From Gemmatimonadaceae bacterium (GTDB lineage Bacteria; Gemmatimonadota; Gemmatimonadetes; Gemmatimonadales; Gemmatimonadaceae), in the NCBI GenBank assembly GCA_030647905.1, contig JAUSJA010000026.1, positions 124,001 through 188,000 on the forward strand: 64,000 nucleotides of DNA, written 5' to 3'. The notes below the pieces were generated by a model, which did not search any database, was not told the origin of the DNA, and worked only from the letters and a program-made list of their open reading frames with translations. The translations under genes and the position numbers were made by a program. This document shows positions 27,452 to 36,804 of this stretch, one piece after another (the first letter of the stretch is position 1; every line of letters begins with the position of its first letter).

Positions 27452-29107
27452 TCAGGCCATCCGGTCTTCGAGACCGCGCGCAGTCAGCGTCATGATCAGC
27501 ACGAGCACGATCAGCAGCACGCTATACGCTGCCGCGGTACCGAAGGCCAGTGCACGGAGCTGGGCGAGAATCTCGATGGATATCGGACGGTTGGCGTGCG
27601 TGTACAGGACCACGCTGGCCACGAACTCACCGACAGCGGTTACGGCCGCGAGTAGCGCACCGGCGATGAGTCCCGGCCGTGCCGCCGGCAGGATGACACG
27701 CCGCATCGTCAGCCACCACGAGGCGCCGAGTCCGCGAGCCGCGTCCTCGAGCGATGGGTCGAGCTGTCTGAGCGAGCTCTCCACCGCGGTTGATACGAGC
27801 GGTACACCACGCACGAAGTAGGCGAGGGGAAGAATCCAGAAGGTGCCGACGAGCAGCACACGTCCGGCGAGCGGATCGTTCCGATTGAATGTTGCGGCGA
27901 GACCGAGCGCGATCGCCGTCGCCGGTATCGCCCACGGCAATGCCACCAGGATCTCGAGCATCCGGCGCCCCGCGAACCGGCGCAGCACGATCAGGTACGC
28001 CGCGACGAAGCACACGAGCACGTTTGCCGCTGTCGCGATAAGTGCCATCGAAACGCTGTTAATGATCGGCTTCCAGAGCTGTGCCTCGGTAACCAGGTGA
28101 CGGTAATTATCGAGCGTGTACGCCGGTGGCAGCACCTGCGTAGTCCATGCGCCGTCAACAGCGAACGACACGAGCACGACCATCAGATGCGGAAGGACCA
28201 GGATGACCACAGTCGCGACCGACAGGATCACGACGGCTATCTGCGCCTTTCGGGAAGTGATTGCCCGTCGCGTAGCCGATCCCTTTCCCGACGACGTGTA
28301 CTTGCGCTTGCCCTCGAACCACCGGAACAGCAACAGTCCGGCGACAGCGCTTAGCGCGAGCACGGTCGTCTCGACATATGCGAGACCCATGGATCCATTC
28401 AGCTTCGACGACACTATCTGAGTGGACAGCACCCTGATCCCGCCGCCGAATATGTACGGAGCGGAGAACGACCCGAGCGACATCATGAACACCAGCAGCA
28501 TGGAGCCCGCCAGTGCCGGGGTGAGCAAGGGCAGCGTCACGCGTCGAAGCCGCTGCCACGAGCTTGCACCGAGCCCCGATGCCGCCTCTTCGAGCGTCGT
28601 GTCCAATCGCTGCAGTCCGGCGGACACGAACAGGAACACGTACACGTACATCGTGTAGGCGTGGACGAAGATGATCGCCCACACTCCGGTAAGCCGCCAG
28701 GGCGCCTCGGTCATTCCCAGGAGACGCTGCACACCACGCGTCACCAGCCCGCTTTCCCCGTAGAGAAAGAGAAACGCGATCACCCCTACGAGCGGCGGAA
28801 GCGCCGCCGGCAGAGTCGCCACCGCGCGCAGAATCTTTCTGCCGGGAAATTCGAACCTGCTCAGCAGGAACGCGAGCGGCACACCGATCAGCAGCGATGC
28901 AACCACCGACGCGAGCGAGATGACTATGCTCGTCGTCAGCGCTTCGCGATCCGCCGGGCTGGCCATGAATTCGCGCCAATGGCCAAGACCATTCTCGAAG
29001 CTGCCGAGTATTACGGCGACGTTGGGAAAGACGACCGTCCACAGCAGCAGGACGAAGACGGGCGCCGCGAGCGCCCAGCTTCTGCGCCTGTCCGCCGGCA
29101 TCTTCAT
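27452..29107 (-). CDS. Fe(III)/thiamine-type ABC importer permease, fused two-domain form
   Basis: 551 aa with two BPD_transp_1 halves (about residues 60-265 and 330-545), as in FbpB/ThiP. Each half carries the EAA-type loop: LEEAASGLGASSWQRLRRVTLPLLTP and LEDAARGLGASWWLTMRRVILPAARPGL. The ATG at 29107 (or 29101) lies 25 bp after the ATPase stop. Last gene of the leftward operon; it converges on the MFS gene (3 bp). The family imports Fe(III), thiamine, spermidine or 2-aminoethylphosphonate. The sequence alone does not choose among them. Confidence 0.9.
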   Translation of the reverse strand: MKMPADRRRSWALAAPVFVLLLWTVVFPNVAVILGSFENGLGHWREFMASPADREALTTSIVISLASVVASLLIGVPLAFLLSRFEFPGRKILRAVATLPAALPPLVGVIAFLFLYGESGLVTRGVQRLLGMTEAPWRLTGVWAIIFVHAYTMYVYVFLFVSAGLQRLDTTLEEAASGLGASSWQRLRRVTLPLLTPALAGSMLLVFMMSLGSFSAPYIFGGGIRVLSTQIVSSKLNGSMGLAYVETTVLALSAVAGLLLFRWFEGKRKYTSSGKGSATRRAITSRKAQIAVVILSVATVVILVLPHLMVVLVSFAVDGAWTTQVLPPAYTLDNYRHLVTEAQLWKPIINSVSMALIATAANVLVCFVAAYLIVLRRFAGRRMLEILVALPWAIPATAIALGLAATFNRNDPLAGRVLLVGTFWILPLAYFVRGVPLVSTAVESSLRQLDPSLEDAARGLGASWWLTMRRVILPAARPGLIAGALLAAVTAVGEFVASVVLYTHANRPISIEILAQLRALAFGTAAAYSVLLIVLVLIMTLTARGLEDRMA

Positions 29108-29132
29108 CCGCGCACCAGCTCCGCGCTAGCGC

Positions 29133-30191
29133 TCATTCTCCACTGACTATCGGCACTGGCTCGCGCGCCACGCGAACTCCCGTCGCTTCTCCCTCGCGAA
29201 GTCCCATCTCGGATGACGCCACCTCGAGCACTACGCCGTCGGACGCCCTCACGCGATACACCGCCGTACCGCCCGTGAAGCGGCGATTGACCACCTCGCC
29301 GCGCCACACTCCCTGCGTCTCCGGCGAGATCTCGAGCGCATCCGGCCGCAGCACGACACGTGGCGACACAAGCCGGCTGTTGCTTCCCGCGGGACGCGTC
29401 GCAGCGAGCTCGCGCCGCACGCCTCCGATCGTCACCGCTACTCGGTCGCCCAGATCCTCCGCAGGCACGATCGTCGCCCGGCCGATGAAGCTCGCCACAT
29501 CGAGCGATACAGGACGATCGTAAAGATCCTCGGGCGTTCCAACCTGCAGCAGCTTCCCCTTCCTGATCAGCGCAATTCGGTCGGCGATCGCGAACGCATC
29601 CTCCTGGTCGTGCGTCACGAACAACGCCGGAACTCCGACGCGGTGCAGCATGGACCGCAGCTCGTCGCGGGTCGTCTGCCGCAACGTCGGATCCAGGTTG
29701 GAGAGCGGCTCGTCCATCAGCAGGACCTTGGGCTCGATCACCAGCGCCCGCGCGAGCGCGACCCGCTGCTGCTCGCCTCCCGATAACGACTGGATACTGC
29801 GATGTCCGGCTCCTCCGAGTCCGACGGAGTCGAGCGCGCCGCGCGCCTTGTCTATGCGCAACGATCGCAAAACACCCCGCGCCTCGAGCCCGAAAGCCAC
29901 GTTCTCCTCGACCGACATGTGCGGAAAGAGAGCGTAATGCTGGAAGACCATCCCGAAGCCGCGCTCCTGCGGCGGAAGCGCGGTGATATCGCGCCCCTCG
30001 AGGAGCACTCGTCCGCTGTCCGGGATCTCATAACCGGCCGCGATGCGAAGCGTCGTCGTCTTTCCCGACCCCGACGCTCCTACCAGCGCGAGCAGCTCTC
30101 CCGCCGGTACGTCGAGCGATATGTCGTTGACCGCGACGTGCTCACCGAAGCGACGTGTGATCCGCTCCAGTCCGAGCGATCCCGCGCTCAC
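29133..30191 (-). CDS. Fe(III)/spermidine/phosphonate-type ABC importer ATPase
   Basis: 352 aa: one ABC domain (about 5-240) plus a C-terminal TOBE-like domain. Walker A GASGSGKTT, Q-loop VFQHYALFPHMSVEENVAFGL, signature LSGGEQQRVALARAL, Walker B VLLMDEPLSNLDP, H-loop VTHDQEDAF. The GKLLQVGTPEDLYDRPVS segment is typical of the PotA/FbpC group. The ATG overlaps the stop of the substrate-binding-protein gene (ATGA). Confidence 0.94.
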   Translation of the reverse strand: MSAGSLGLERITRRFGEHVAVNDISLDVPAGELLALVGASGSGKTTTLRIAAGYEIPDSGRVLLEGRDITALPPQERGFGMVFQHYALFPHMSVEENVAFGLEARGVLRSLRIDKARGALDSVGLGGAGHRSIQSLSGGEQQRVALARALVIEPKVLLMDEPLSNLDPTLRQTTRDELRSMLHRVGVPALFVTHDQEDAFAIADRIALIRKGKLLQVGTPEDLYDRPVSLDVASFIGRATIVPAEDLGDRVAVTIGGVRRELAATRPAGSNSRLVSPRVVLRPDALEISPETQGVWRGEVVNRRFTGGTAVYRVRASDGVVLEVASSEMGLREGEATGVRVAREPVPIVSGE

Positions 30192-31228
30192 TTATTTCGC
30201 TCGCTGTTCCTGATGCTCGCGTCCCAGTACTTCATCCACTCGTTCAGATGCTCGGCCATCATCTTCCTGTCCACCGGCATCGGCTTGATCTTCGCGTTGG
30301 CGTCCTGGATCCACTGCGGCAGCTCCGCCTGCGGAATGTCCGTCCGCGCCGGAATGCGAAGGAACTGCCCGGCCGCCGCCTTCAAGGCTTCGGGAGTGGT
30401 GACGAACTCGTAGTAGAGCTTCGCCTCCTTCGGATGCTTCGTCCCCTTCACGATCGCGATGCCGTCCACCAGCAGCGGCGTGCCGCTCGCCGGAATTATG
30501 TAATCCACCGGGATCTTCAGTCGCTGCCGTAAGGTAGCGATGTCGGGCATGTCCCACAGCGTGATCACACCTTCCTGTCGCCCCAGCTTCTGGTAGAGGA
30601 TGGTCGGATTCAGCACGTAATCACGCGTGTTGGCGTCAAGCTTTCGCAGCCATTCGTATCCTGATTCGGGCGATCCGGTCTTCGCCACTGACCGCGCCAC
30701 GATCGCGCCGAAAATCGCCCGCATCGTTCCCGACGCGATCGGATCGCGGATCAGCACCTTGCCCTTCCACTTCGGGTCGAGCACGTCGTCCCAGTCCTTC
30801 GGCGCCTCCTCGCGTGTCACCGCGTCGGTGTTGTAAGCGATGACTTCGGGGGTCAGATACGTTCCGTACCAGTGGTCCCCCGAGTCGCGCCCGTCGACGG
30901 CCACCGCGTTCGACCACGTCGGGATATAGGGCTGGAGCAGATTCTCCTTCGTCGCCCTGTCGAACGCCTCGGCCGGCGCGCCGAACCATACGTCGGCCTG
31001 CGGATTCGCCGCTTCCGCGCGCACGCGGTCGAGCACCTCCTGCGACCCCATGTCCACCCACTGAACGTCAATGTCCGGGTGCGCCTTCTCGAACCCCTGC
31101 TCGAGATACCCGAGCAGATCCTTTCCGTGCGGCGAATAGACCGTGAGCACGGTTCTTTTGTCGCTCGAGCACGAGAGCGCCGCAAGCGCCGCAAGCGCCG
31201 CCGCAACGAGCGTCAGGCGTCTCATCAT
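30188..31228 (-). CDS. Fe(III)/aminoethylphosphonate-type extracellular solute-binding protein
   Basis: 346 aa. A signal sequence with a lipobox-like LAALSC (Cys about 20) is followed by a family-1 type binding fold: LTVYSPHGKDLLGYLEQGFEKA, DVQWVDMGSQEVLDRV, ADVWFGAPAEAF, WYGTYLTPEVIAYN, VLIRDPIASGTMRAIF and PLLVDGIAIVKGTKHPKEAKLYYEFV. It resembles Fe(III)- and 2-aminoethylphosphonate-binding proteins. I cannot confirm the paired Tyr that bind Fe in FbpA-type proteins, so iron is not assured. Its start overlaps the PIG-L gene stop (ATGA). Confidence 0.88.
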   Translation of the reverse strand: MMRRLTLVAAALAALAALSCSSDKRTVLTVYSPHGKDLLGYLEQGFEKAHPDIDVQWVDMGSQEVLDRVRAEAANPQADVWFGAPAEAFDRATKENLLQPYIPTWSNAVAVDGRDSGDHWYGTYLTPEVIAYNTDAVTREEAPKDWDDVLDPKWKGKVLIRDPIASGTMRAIFGAIVARSVAKTGSPESGYEWLRKLDANTRDYVLNPTILYQKLGRQEGVITLWDMPDIATLRQRLKIPVDYIIPASGTPLLVDGIAIVKGTKHPKEAKLYYEFVTTPEALKAAAGQFLRIPARTDIPQAELPQWIQDANAKIKPMPVDRKMMAEHLNEWMKYWDASIRNSERNK

Positions 31229-33636
31229 CGGCCCATGCCAGACCCGGCCCTCGCTTCCCGCTCTGCGCCGTTCATCGCCAGAAGGTTGACGAACAGCCGG
31301 GTTGCCCCACTCACTCCCGCCGGCAACTGCCTGAAGAACGCCAGCGTCGTGTACACGTAGAGGCCCCTGCCGTACGGAGTGACGATGATCCCGCCCCGAT
31401 TGGCCGGCTCGCCCGGATCGTTGAGCGCGACGATCGGATGATACCTCTCGTCGAACGTGCGCGGCATATACAGCGCACGCTCCTGGATCCAGCCGGCGAA
31501 GTCGGCGCTCGTAATGACGTTCGGGCGCCTGACAGCGGCTGACGCAGCATCGATGATGGTTATCGGCGCGTTCTCTTCAGTCACGCGGTCGTGCGGCCTG
31601 GCAATCGAGATGGAGTACGGCATCATTCCGGGCTGGGTCATCTCATACTGTCCGTACTGTACGACCAGAGTTCCGCCGTTTCTCGCGTACGCGAGCAGAT
31701 ACGGATTGTTGTCCACCAGCTCGTGGCTCGCCTGGTACGCCCTCGGACCCACCACCACAGTGCTGAACTTCAACAGATCGACGGTCGGGATCGCGCGCGG
31801 CTCGATCACGGTCACAGGAATGTCGAGCTGCTCGAGCGCCGGCTCGACATTGTCACCGACACCGTGGATGTAACCGATGCGCACGGTGGCGGGGATTTTC
31901 ACGTCCACTGAATGGAGCGCCACGACAGCCGGCCTATAGAAACGCTCCGGACTGATATGGTCGTGGTCAATGGGGATGAAGCCGCTGTCGTACGTGATTC
32001 CATTCGCCGACGCACGCGCTTTCACCTCGTGCTGTCCCGGTGCGAGCCGCCCATGCACTCTGAACGTGATTGCACGGGTCCCGGCGGAGTCGAGCGTCAC
32101 CGTGCGCGTCGCCGAATCCGCAGTGAGCCCAGCCGGGAGAGTCAGTGTCACGCTCACGGACTGCGGCTTCATGATCGCAGACCGCAAGGTCACGGTGAAA
32201 AACCTCTCGAGCGGCGTATTCGCCCGCGCCAGCTCGTTTGCCCGGTCGAGCGTGACGCTCAACGCCGGCATGACTGCAAGCGGCCGCTGAACGTCACCGC
32301 GAACTGGATCGGCATAGCGATACACGATGGGCGCAGTGTGCTCCACCAGAACCTCTCCTCCCGGCAGACGGACGAGCGCAATCGCCCCACCACGCTTCGC
32401 ACGCTGATCCTCGGCGGTTGCGCGAAAATCTCCATTCCCGATCATCTCCGGAGTCGCCGCCGGAATTGGCGGCGAGAACAAGTCTCCGTTTCTCGGCGTC
32501 GCGAGCCACCACGGCTGTGTGATCTCGCTCCCGCGCACGCGGAAGGTCCACGAGTAGGCACTATCGGCAGGCACACGCACCGCGTCGCCAAGGACTCCGC
32601 CGCCGATCTGCGGCCTCACTTCCGCTTCACTCCGGCTCCGGTTGTACAGCGTCGCCGTAACACGCGCGCTGTCGCCAAGCGCGACGTACTGTCTGTCGGC
32701 GACTGCTTCGAGCGCTATCGCGCTCTGGGTCGAGTCGTGCCACGCAGGCACGTCAATCTCGCCCGGTGCAGGCGCAGTGATTCCATCGAACATGGATTGC
32801 TCGGACTTCGCGTCCGTACTTTCGTTGACCCTGCTCGATTCGCGTCTCAGCAGGTCCCAGACGACGCCCTTTCTCTGAAGAGTCCCGAATCCCTGCGACT
32901 TGTGCTGCGAGCGGCTCTCCCCTGCGATCTCGGCGTATGATTTCCCGAGCGCCGGATTGAACTCGCCTACGTTGAAACGGATCGTCGCTCCCTCGGGCGC
33001 GAATCGGGCGAACCGATAGATCTTGAGTGGCGTCCAGGCTGGACCGAATATGCGCACGGGATACCTCACCGTGTCGGCCGCCGCGCTCTCGTACGCTTCC
33101 TTCGCCAGAATCGCCGACACCTGGTGCTGCCCGTGGCCGTCGCGCGGGGTTCCCGAGAATACCGCCATGATCACGTGCGGCCTGAACGCGCGCACGACCT
33201 TCACGACGTCATTCAGCAGCGAGTCCTTCGGCCAGTGCGTGAAAGTTTCGGCCGCGCTCTTCGAGAAGCCGAAATCGTAGGCACGTGTGAAAAACTGATG
33301 CGCTCCATCCACTCGCCGCGCCGCGAGAAGTTCCTCGGTGCGGATGATTCCGAGCGCCTCTCCGAGCTCGTTACCGATGAGATTCTGACCCCCGTCACCG
33401 CGAGTCAGCGAGAGATAGGCCGTCTCCGCCCGGCCGCTTCGCTGCAGCCATGCGATGAGCTGCGTATCCTCGTCATCGGGATGCGCACCGATGACCAGCA
33501 CGCGCCGCCAGTCGCTGGGCGCGCAGTGATAGCACTGCAAAGACACAGCGCCGCTTCCCTGTCCCGATAGAAATCGCGGCGCTCCAACCATCATCACTGC
33601 CACAAGAGCAAGTACGGCTCGCTTCATGAACTCCAT
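31225..33636 (-). CDS. Secreted PIG-L (LmbE) family deacetylase with large C-terminal region
   Basis: 803 aa. Signal peptide at residues 1-25. The PIG-L domain (about 44-260) carries the zinc motif GAHPDDEDTQL, LTRGDGGQNLIG, RTEELLAARRVDGA and the late metal-site GHGQHQVSAI. The rest is a beta-rich region: a CARDB/NEW3-like stretch (about 330-560; RVTATLYNRS and VSVTLTLPAGL) and a C-terminal Rossmann-like segment with TVVVGPRAY, NGGTLVVQYGQYEM and GLYVYTTLAFFRQLPAGV. PIG-L enzymes deacetylate N-acetylglucosamine-type groups. It lies 25 bp downstream of sucA and overlaps the binding-protein gene by 4 bp, linking it tightly to the importer. Confidence 0.85.
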   Translation of the reverse strand: MEFMKRAVLALVAVMMVGAPRFLSGQGSGAVSLQCYHCAPSDWRRVLVIGAHPDDEDTQLIAWLQRSGRAETAYLSLTRGDGGQNLIGNELGEALGIIRTEELLAARRVDGAHQFFTRAYDFGFSKSAAETFTHWPKDSLLNDVVKVVRAFRPHVIMAVFSGTPRDGHGQHQVSAILAKEAYESAAADTVRYPVRIFGPAWTPLKIYRFARFAPEGATIRFNVGEFNPALGKSYAEIAGESRSQHKSQGFGTLQRKGVVWDLLRRESSRVNESTDAKSEQSMFDGITAPAPGEIDVPAWHDSTQSAIALEAVADRQYVALGDSARVTATLYNRSRSEAEVRPQIGGGVLGDAVRVPADSAYSWTFRVRGSEITQPWWLATPRNGDLFSPPIPAATPEMIGNGDFRATAEDQRAKRGGAIALVRLPGGEVLVEHTAPIVYRYADPVRGDVQRPLAVMPALSVTLDRANELARANTPLERFFTVTLRSAIMKPQSVSVTLTLPAGLTADSATRTVTLDSAGTRAITFRVHGRLAPGQHEVKARASANGITYDSGFIPIDHDHISPERFYRPAVVALHSVDVKIPATVRIGYIHGVGDNVEPALEQLDIPVTVIEPRAIPTVDLLKFSTVVVGPRAYQASHELVDNNPYLLAYARNGGTLVVQYGQYEMTQPGMMPYSISIARPHDRVTEENAPITIIDAASAAVRRPNVITSADFAGWIQERALYMPRTFDERYHPIVALNDPGEPANRGGIIVTPYGRGLYVYTTLAFFRQLPAGVSGATRLFVNLLAMNGAEREARAGSGMGR

Positions 33637-33661
33637 CTGGTTTGGGGATTACTGCCGGCTG

Positions 33662-36442
33662 CTAACGGCTCGCGATTGCACTCCGGCGCCTCCCGCCAGC
33701 TGGTGCCTCCATCGGAGCAACCACTTCGGACACGATCCGCTCCTGCTCCGCCTTGTGCGCCAAGGAGTATCCCTCCGCCGGGCTCGCGCGCTCGGGTCGC
33801 CCGATGTAGCGCACGATCACCGCGTTGCCCGTGGATACGCGAAGACGCGGCGATACGTACGTCCAGGCGCCCATGTTCTTCGGCTCCTCCTGCGCCCACA
33901 CCACTTCCGCTGCGGCGGGATACAGATCCACGATCTTCGCCACCTCGTCGTGCGGCCATGGATAGAGCTGCTCCACCCGAACGAGCGCGACGTGAGGAGC
34001 ACGCTTCACAACCAGGTCGTAGTAGATCTTTCCCGTGCAGAACACGAGACGTTTCACCTGCTCGCGATGACCCGACACGGCCGCATCATCGATCACCGTC
34101 TGGAAACCGCCGTCGGCCAGATCGCCCAGTCGCGATGCCGCTTCGGGCAGCCGCAGCAGACTCTTCGGCTGCATCAGCACGAGCGGACGACGCCGGCTCT
34201 CCGACATCTGCCTCCGCAGAATGTGATAGTACTGCGCCGGAGTGGACGGATACGCGACGAACATGTTGTTCTCGGCGCACAACTGCAGGAACCGCTCGAG
34301 ACGTGCGCTCGAGTGCTCCGGACCCTGCCCCTCGTAACCGTGCGGCAGCAGCAGCACCAGCGACGAATCCTGTCCCCACTTGGCCCGATCGGACACAATG
34401 AACTGGTCAATGATCGGCTGCGCCACGTTCACGAAGTCGCCGAATTGCGCTTCCCACAGTACCAGCGCGTTCCGCGTCGCCATGCTAAACCCGTACTCGA
34501 AGCCCAGCACCGCCGTCTCCGACAACGGGCTGTTGTAGATCTCGAACCGGCCGCGCGCCTCGGGCAGATGCTGAAGCGGCGTATAGGTCTCGCCCGTCTC
34601 GGCATCATGCAGAACTGCCTGCCGGTGCGAGAACGTTCCGCGCTCCACATCCTGACCCGACATGCGCACAGAAGTGCCTTGGACGAGCAGCGACGCGAAC
34701 GCCAGCGCTTCCGCGTGCCCCCAGTCTATTCCACCTGCTTCGCCAACGGCGTCACGCCGCCGCCGAAGCGTCTTCGCGAGCTTGCTGTTCGGCTTGAATG
34801 TCTGTGGCCATATGAGAAGCTGCTCGTTCATCGCCACGAGCTGCTCGCTGCGCAGGGCGGTCTTCGCACCTTCGGCGGCATCGGCCGGCTTCACTACCTC
34901 GCCCGGCAACGTGATCTCGCCATCGCCCGCCGACGCACCCCTCTGAATCTTCTCGAACGACGCTGCGATCTCGGCATCGAGAGACTTCACCTCAGCGGCC
35001 GTGACGAGCCCTTCCTCGACCAGCTTCTGTCCCCACACTTCGCGCGGCGAAGGATGCGACTTGATCTGCGCGTACATCGCCGGCTGAGTGAACGCCGGCT
35101 CGTCCGTCTCGTTGTGCCCGTGACGGCGATAGCCGACGAGATCCACGAGGAAGTCCTTGCCGAACTTCGCGCGATACTCGACGCCAAGCTGCATCACGCG
35201 CACGCACGTGTTCGCATCCTCAGCGTTCACATGCACGATCGGCACCTCAAATCCCTTCGCCAGATCGCTGGCGTAGTACGTCGAGCGCGCGTCTATCGGA
35301 TCGGTCGTGAACCCCACCTGGTTGTTCGTGATGATGTGCAGCGTGCCGCCCACGCGATACCCGCGCAGCCGCGACATGTTGAACGTTTCGGCGACCACTC
35401 CTTCGCCCGGGAACGCGGTGTCGCCGTGAATCATCACCGGCACTGCCGAGGACTCATCACGCTCGCCATCTGACGCAAGCAGTGTCTGCCGCGCGCGCGC
35501 CACGCCCTGGAGCACCGGGTTGGCGAACTCGAGGTGACTCGGATTCGGGGCCAGAGAGATAGTCACTTCCCCATCACCCACCTTCCGCTTCGCCGTGAAG
35601 CCGAGGTGGTATTTGACGTCGCCCGTCTCACTCTCCGCATTTGTCGCGGCGTGCCTCCCCTCGAACTCTCCGAAAATCGTCTTGTATGGCTTCTGAAGAA
35701 CGTGCGCGAGAACGTTGATGCGGCCGCGATGCGCCATCGCGATGCCAACCTCGCTCGCACCAGCGGCTGCCGCCGACTCGATCGCCGTATCGAGCATCGG
35801 CACGAGCATGTCCGTGCCTTCAATCGAGAACCGTTTGTAGCCCTGATAAACCCTGCCGAGGAACCGCTCGAGACCATCTACTTCGGTGAGGCGGCGAAGA
35901 ATCGCTTTCTTCTCGTCGGCGCTCAGCGGCTGGTGCAGCCGACCGCTCTCGATCTGCTCTCTCAGCCATTCCCGCTCGCCGGCTTCACCAAGGTGATCGA
36001 ACTCGAATCCGATATCGCCCGAGTAGAGCGATCTCAGGCGATTCACGAAATCCGCGGCCGTCGGCTCGCTCGCCCGCAGCGCCTCGCCAGGAATCGTCTG
36101 CAGATCGGCCTCGGTGAGACCGTGGAATTCCGGCGTCAGCTCAGGGGTACCGCGGGGCCTGTCGCCCAGTGGATCTATCTGCGCAGCAAGATGACCGTAG
36201 GCCCGGATGGAGTCGGTGAGCGATGCGGCTCCCGCAACCTTCCTGAGTAGATCGCCGTCAACTTTGACGGCAGCCGCTCCCGGCGCGCCTCCCGCTGCCG
36301 AAGTCGCTCCACCAAGCTGCTCGGCGAAACGGAAGAACTGGCGCCACGACTCTTCGACCGAAGACGGATCGCGCTGATAGGACTCGTAGGTCTCGGCGAT
36401 GTAGCCGTCGTTGAAGACGCTCGTGATCGGATCGCTCGACAT
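33662..36442 (-). CDS. sucA: 2-oxoglutarate dehydrogenase E1 component
   Basis: 926 aa from the ATG at 36442 (a GTG immediately precedes it); AGGG lies just upstream. Thiamine-diphosphate enzyme of the TCA cycle that decarboxylates 2-oxoglutarate for transfer to SucB. N-terminal FNDGYIAETYESYQRDP (E2-interaction region), MAHRGRINVLAHVLQKPY, VMIHGDTAFPGEGVV, LHIITNNQVGFTTDP, DLVGYRRHGHNETDEPAFTQP and the C-terminal transketolase half with LLLPHGYEGQGPEHSSARLERFL. sucB and lpd are not next to it. PIG-L and ABC genes follow at close spacing, so they may share its transcript. Confidence 0.97.
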   Translation of the reverse strand: MSSDPITSVFNDGYIAETYESYQRDPSSVEESWRQFFRFAEQLGGATSAAGGAPGAAAVKVDGDLLRKVAGAASLTDSIRAYGHLAAQIDPLGDRPRGTPELTPEFHGLTEADLQTIPGEALRASEPTAADFVNRLRSLYSGDIGFEFDHLGEAGEREWLREQIESGRLHQPLSADEKKAILRRLTEVDGLERFLGRVYQGYKRFSIEGTDMLVPMLDTAIESAAAAGASEVGIAMAHRGRINVLAHVLQKPYKTIFGEFEGRHAATNAESETGDVKYHLGFTAKRKVGDGEVTISLAPNPSHLEFANPVLQGVARARQTLLASDGERDESSAVPVMIHGDTAFPGEGVVAETFNMSRLRGYRVGGTLHIITNNQVGFTTDPIDARSTYYASDLAKGFEVPIVHVNAEDANTCVRVMQLGVEYRAKFGKDFLVDLVGYRRHGHNETDEPAFTQPAMYAQIKSHPSPREVWGQKLVEEGLVTAAEVKSLDAEIAASFEKIQRGASAGDGEITLPGEVVKPADAAEGAKTALRSEQLVAMNEQLLIWPQTFKPNSKLAKTLRRRRDAVGEAGGIDWGHAEALAFASLLVQGTSVRMSGQDVERGTFSHRQAVLHDAETGETYTPLQHLPEARGRFEIYNSPLSETAVLGFEYGFSMATRNALVLWEAQFGDFVNVAQPIIDQFIVSDRAKWGQDSSLVLLLPHGYEGQGPEHSSARLERFLQLCAENNMFVAYPSTPAQYYHILRRQMSESRRRPLVLMQPKSLLRLPEAASRLGDLADGGFQTVIDDAAVSGHREQVKRLVFCTGKIYYDLVVKRAPHVALVRVEQLYPWPHDEVAKIVDLYPAAAEVVWAQEEPKNMGAWTYVSPRLRVSTGNAVIVRYIGRPERASPAEGYSLAHKAEQERIVSEVVAPMEAPAGGRRRSAIASR

Positions 36443-36570
36443 CACCCTAATTTAACGCCCCACCACAGAGGGGCGAGAAGCTGGTTTCCGGGCGCTCAGG
36501 CATGCGCTGCGCGTGTACCGGAAGGCGAGATCTTACGGCGCCTCGAGATCAACTCGTCGCGCTCCCACGC

Positions 36571-36640
36571 GGGTAACGGGTAACGGGTAACGGGTAACGG
36601 GTAACGGGTAACGGGTAACGGGTAGCGGGTAACGGGTAAG
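36571..36640 (+). repeat. Tandem heptamer array, 10 units of GGGTAAC
   Basis: Ten contiguous 7-bp units: seven GGGTAAC, one GGGTAGC, one GGGTAAC, one GGGTAAG. The GGG-N4-GGG spacing fits the intramolecular G-quadruplex pattern on the plus strand. For the leftward sucA transcript the G-rich strand is the template. A related array lies at 52605-52673. Confidence 0.97.
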
Positions 36641-36748
36641 CGCGTCCCGCTGTGTGGACGATTCTCCGGGACAGCTGGACACCCTCTGAACCGCCTTTTC
36701 TAGCTGGCAAATATTTGTGATAAACAATTGACTGCCGGATTGGCGGGC

Positions 36749-36782
36749 AAAAGAAAACCCCCGCACAGAAAGGTACGGGGGT
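36749..36782 (-). terminator. Rho-independent terminator of the Gly-zipper lipoprotein gene
   Basis: Read on the minus strand: ACCCCCG (36782-36776), a 12-nt loop, CGGGGGT (36763-36757), then TTTCTTTT. It begins 22 bp after the TAA of the Gly-zipper gene, so transcription from the signalling operon probably ends here, before the sucA promoter region. Confidence 0.8.
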
Positions 36783-36804
36783 CTCCCACTGCTGGATTCC
36801 GGTC

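Larger units (their letters stand above)
36446..36804. other. Intergenic region upstream of sucA with heptamer array and terminator
   Basis: 359 bp without a convincing gene. It contains ten GGGTAAC-type heptamers (36571-36640) and a terminator for the Gly-zipper gene (36749-36782). Between them lies an AT-richer stretch (about 36700-36735) with the perfect 10-bp palindrome CAAATATTTG. On the minus strand that stretch offers TTGTTT with GCTAGA about 17 bp away, a weak candidate sucA promoter. If that is right, sucA mRNA would begin upstream of the array. Confidence 0.55.

Noticed and set aside
33626-35473. 615-codon open frame on the plus strand antisense to sucA
   Set aside because: It lies entirely opposite strongly conserved sucA and the PIG-L start, and its translation has the Arg/His-rich look of GC-rich shadow frames with no domain.
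36571-36640. CRISPR array
   Set aside because: Units are contiguous heptamers with no spacers and there are no cas genes in the window.
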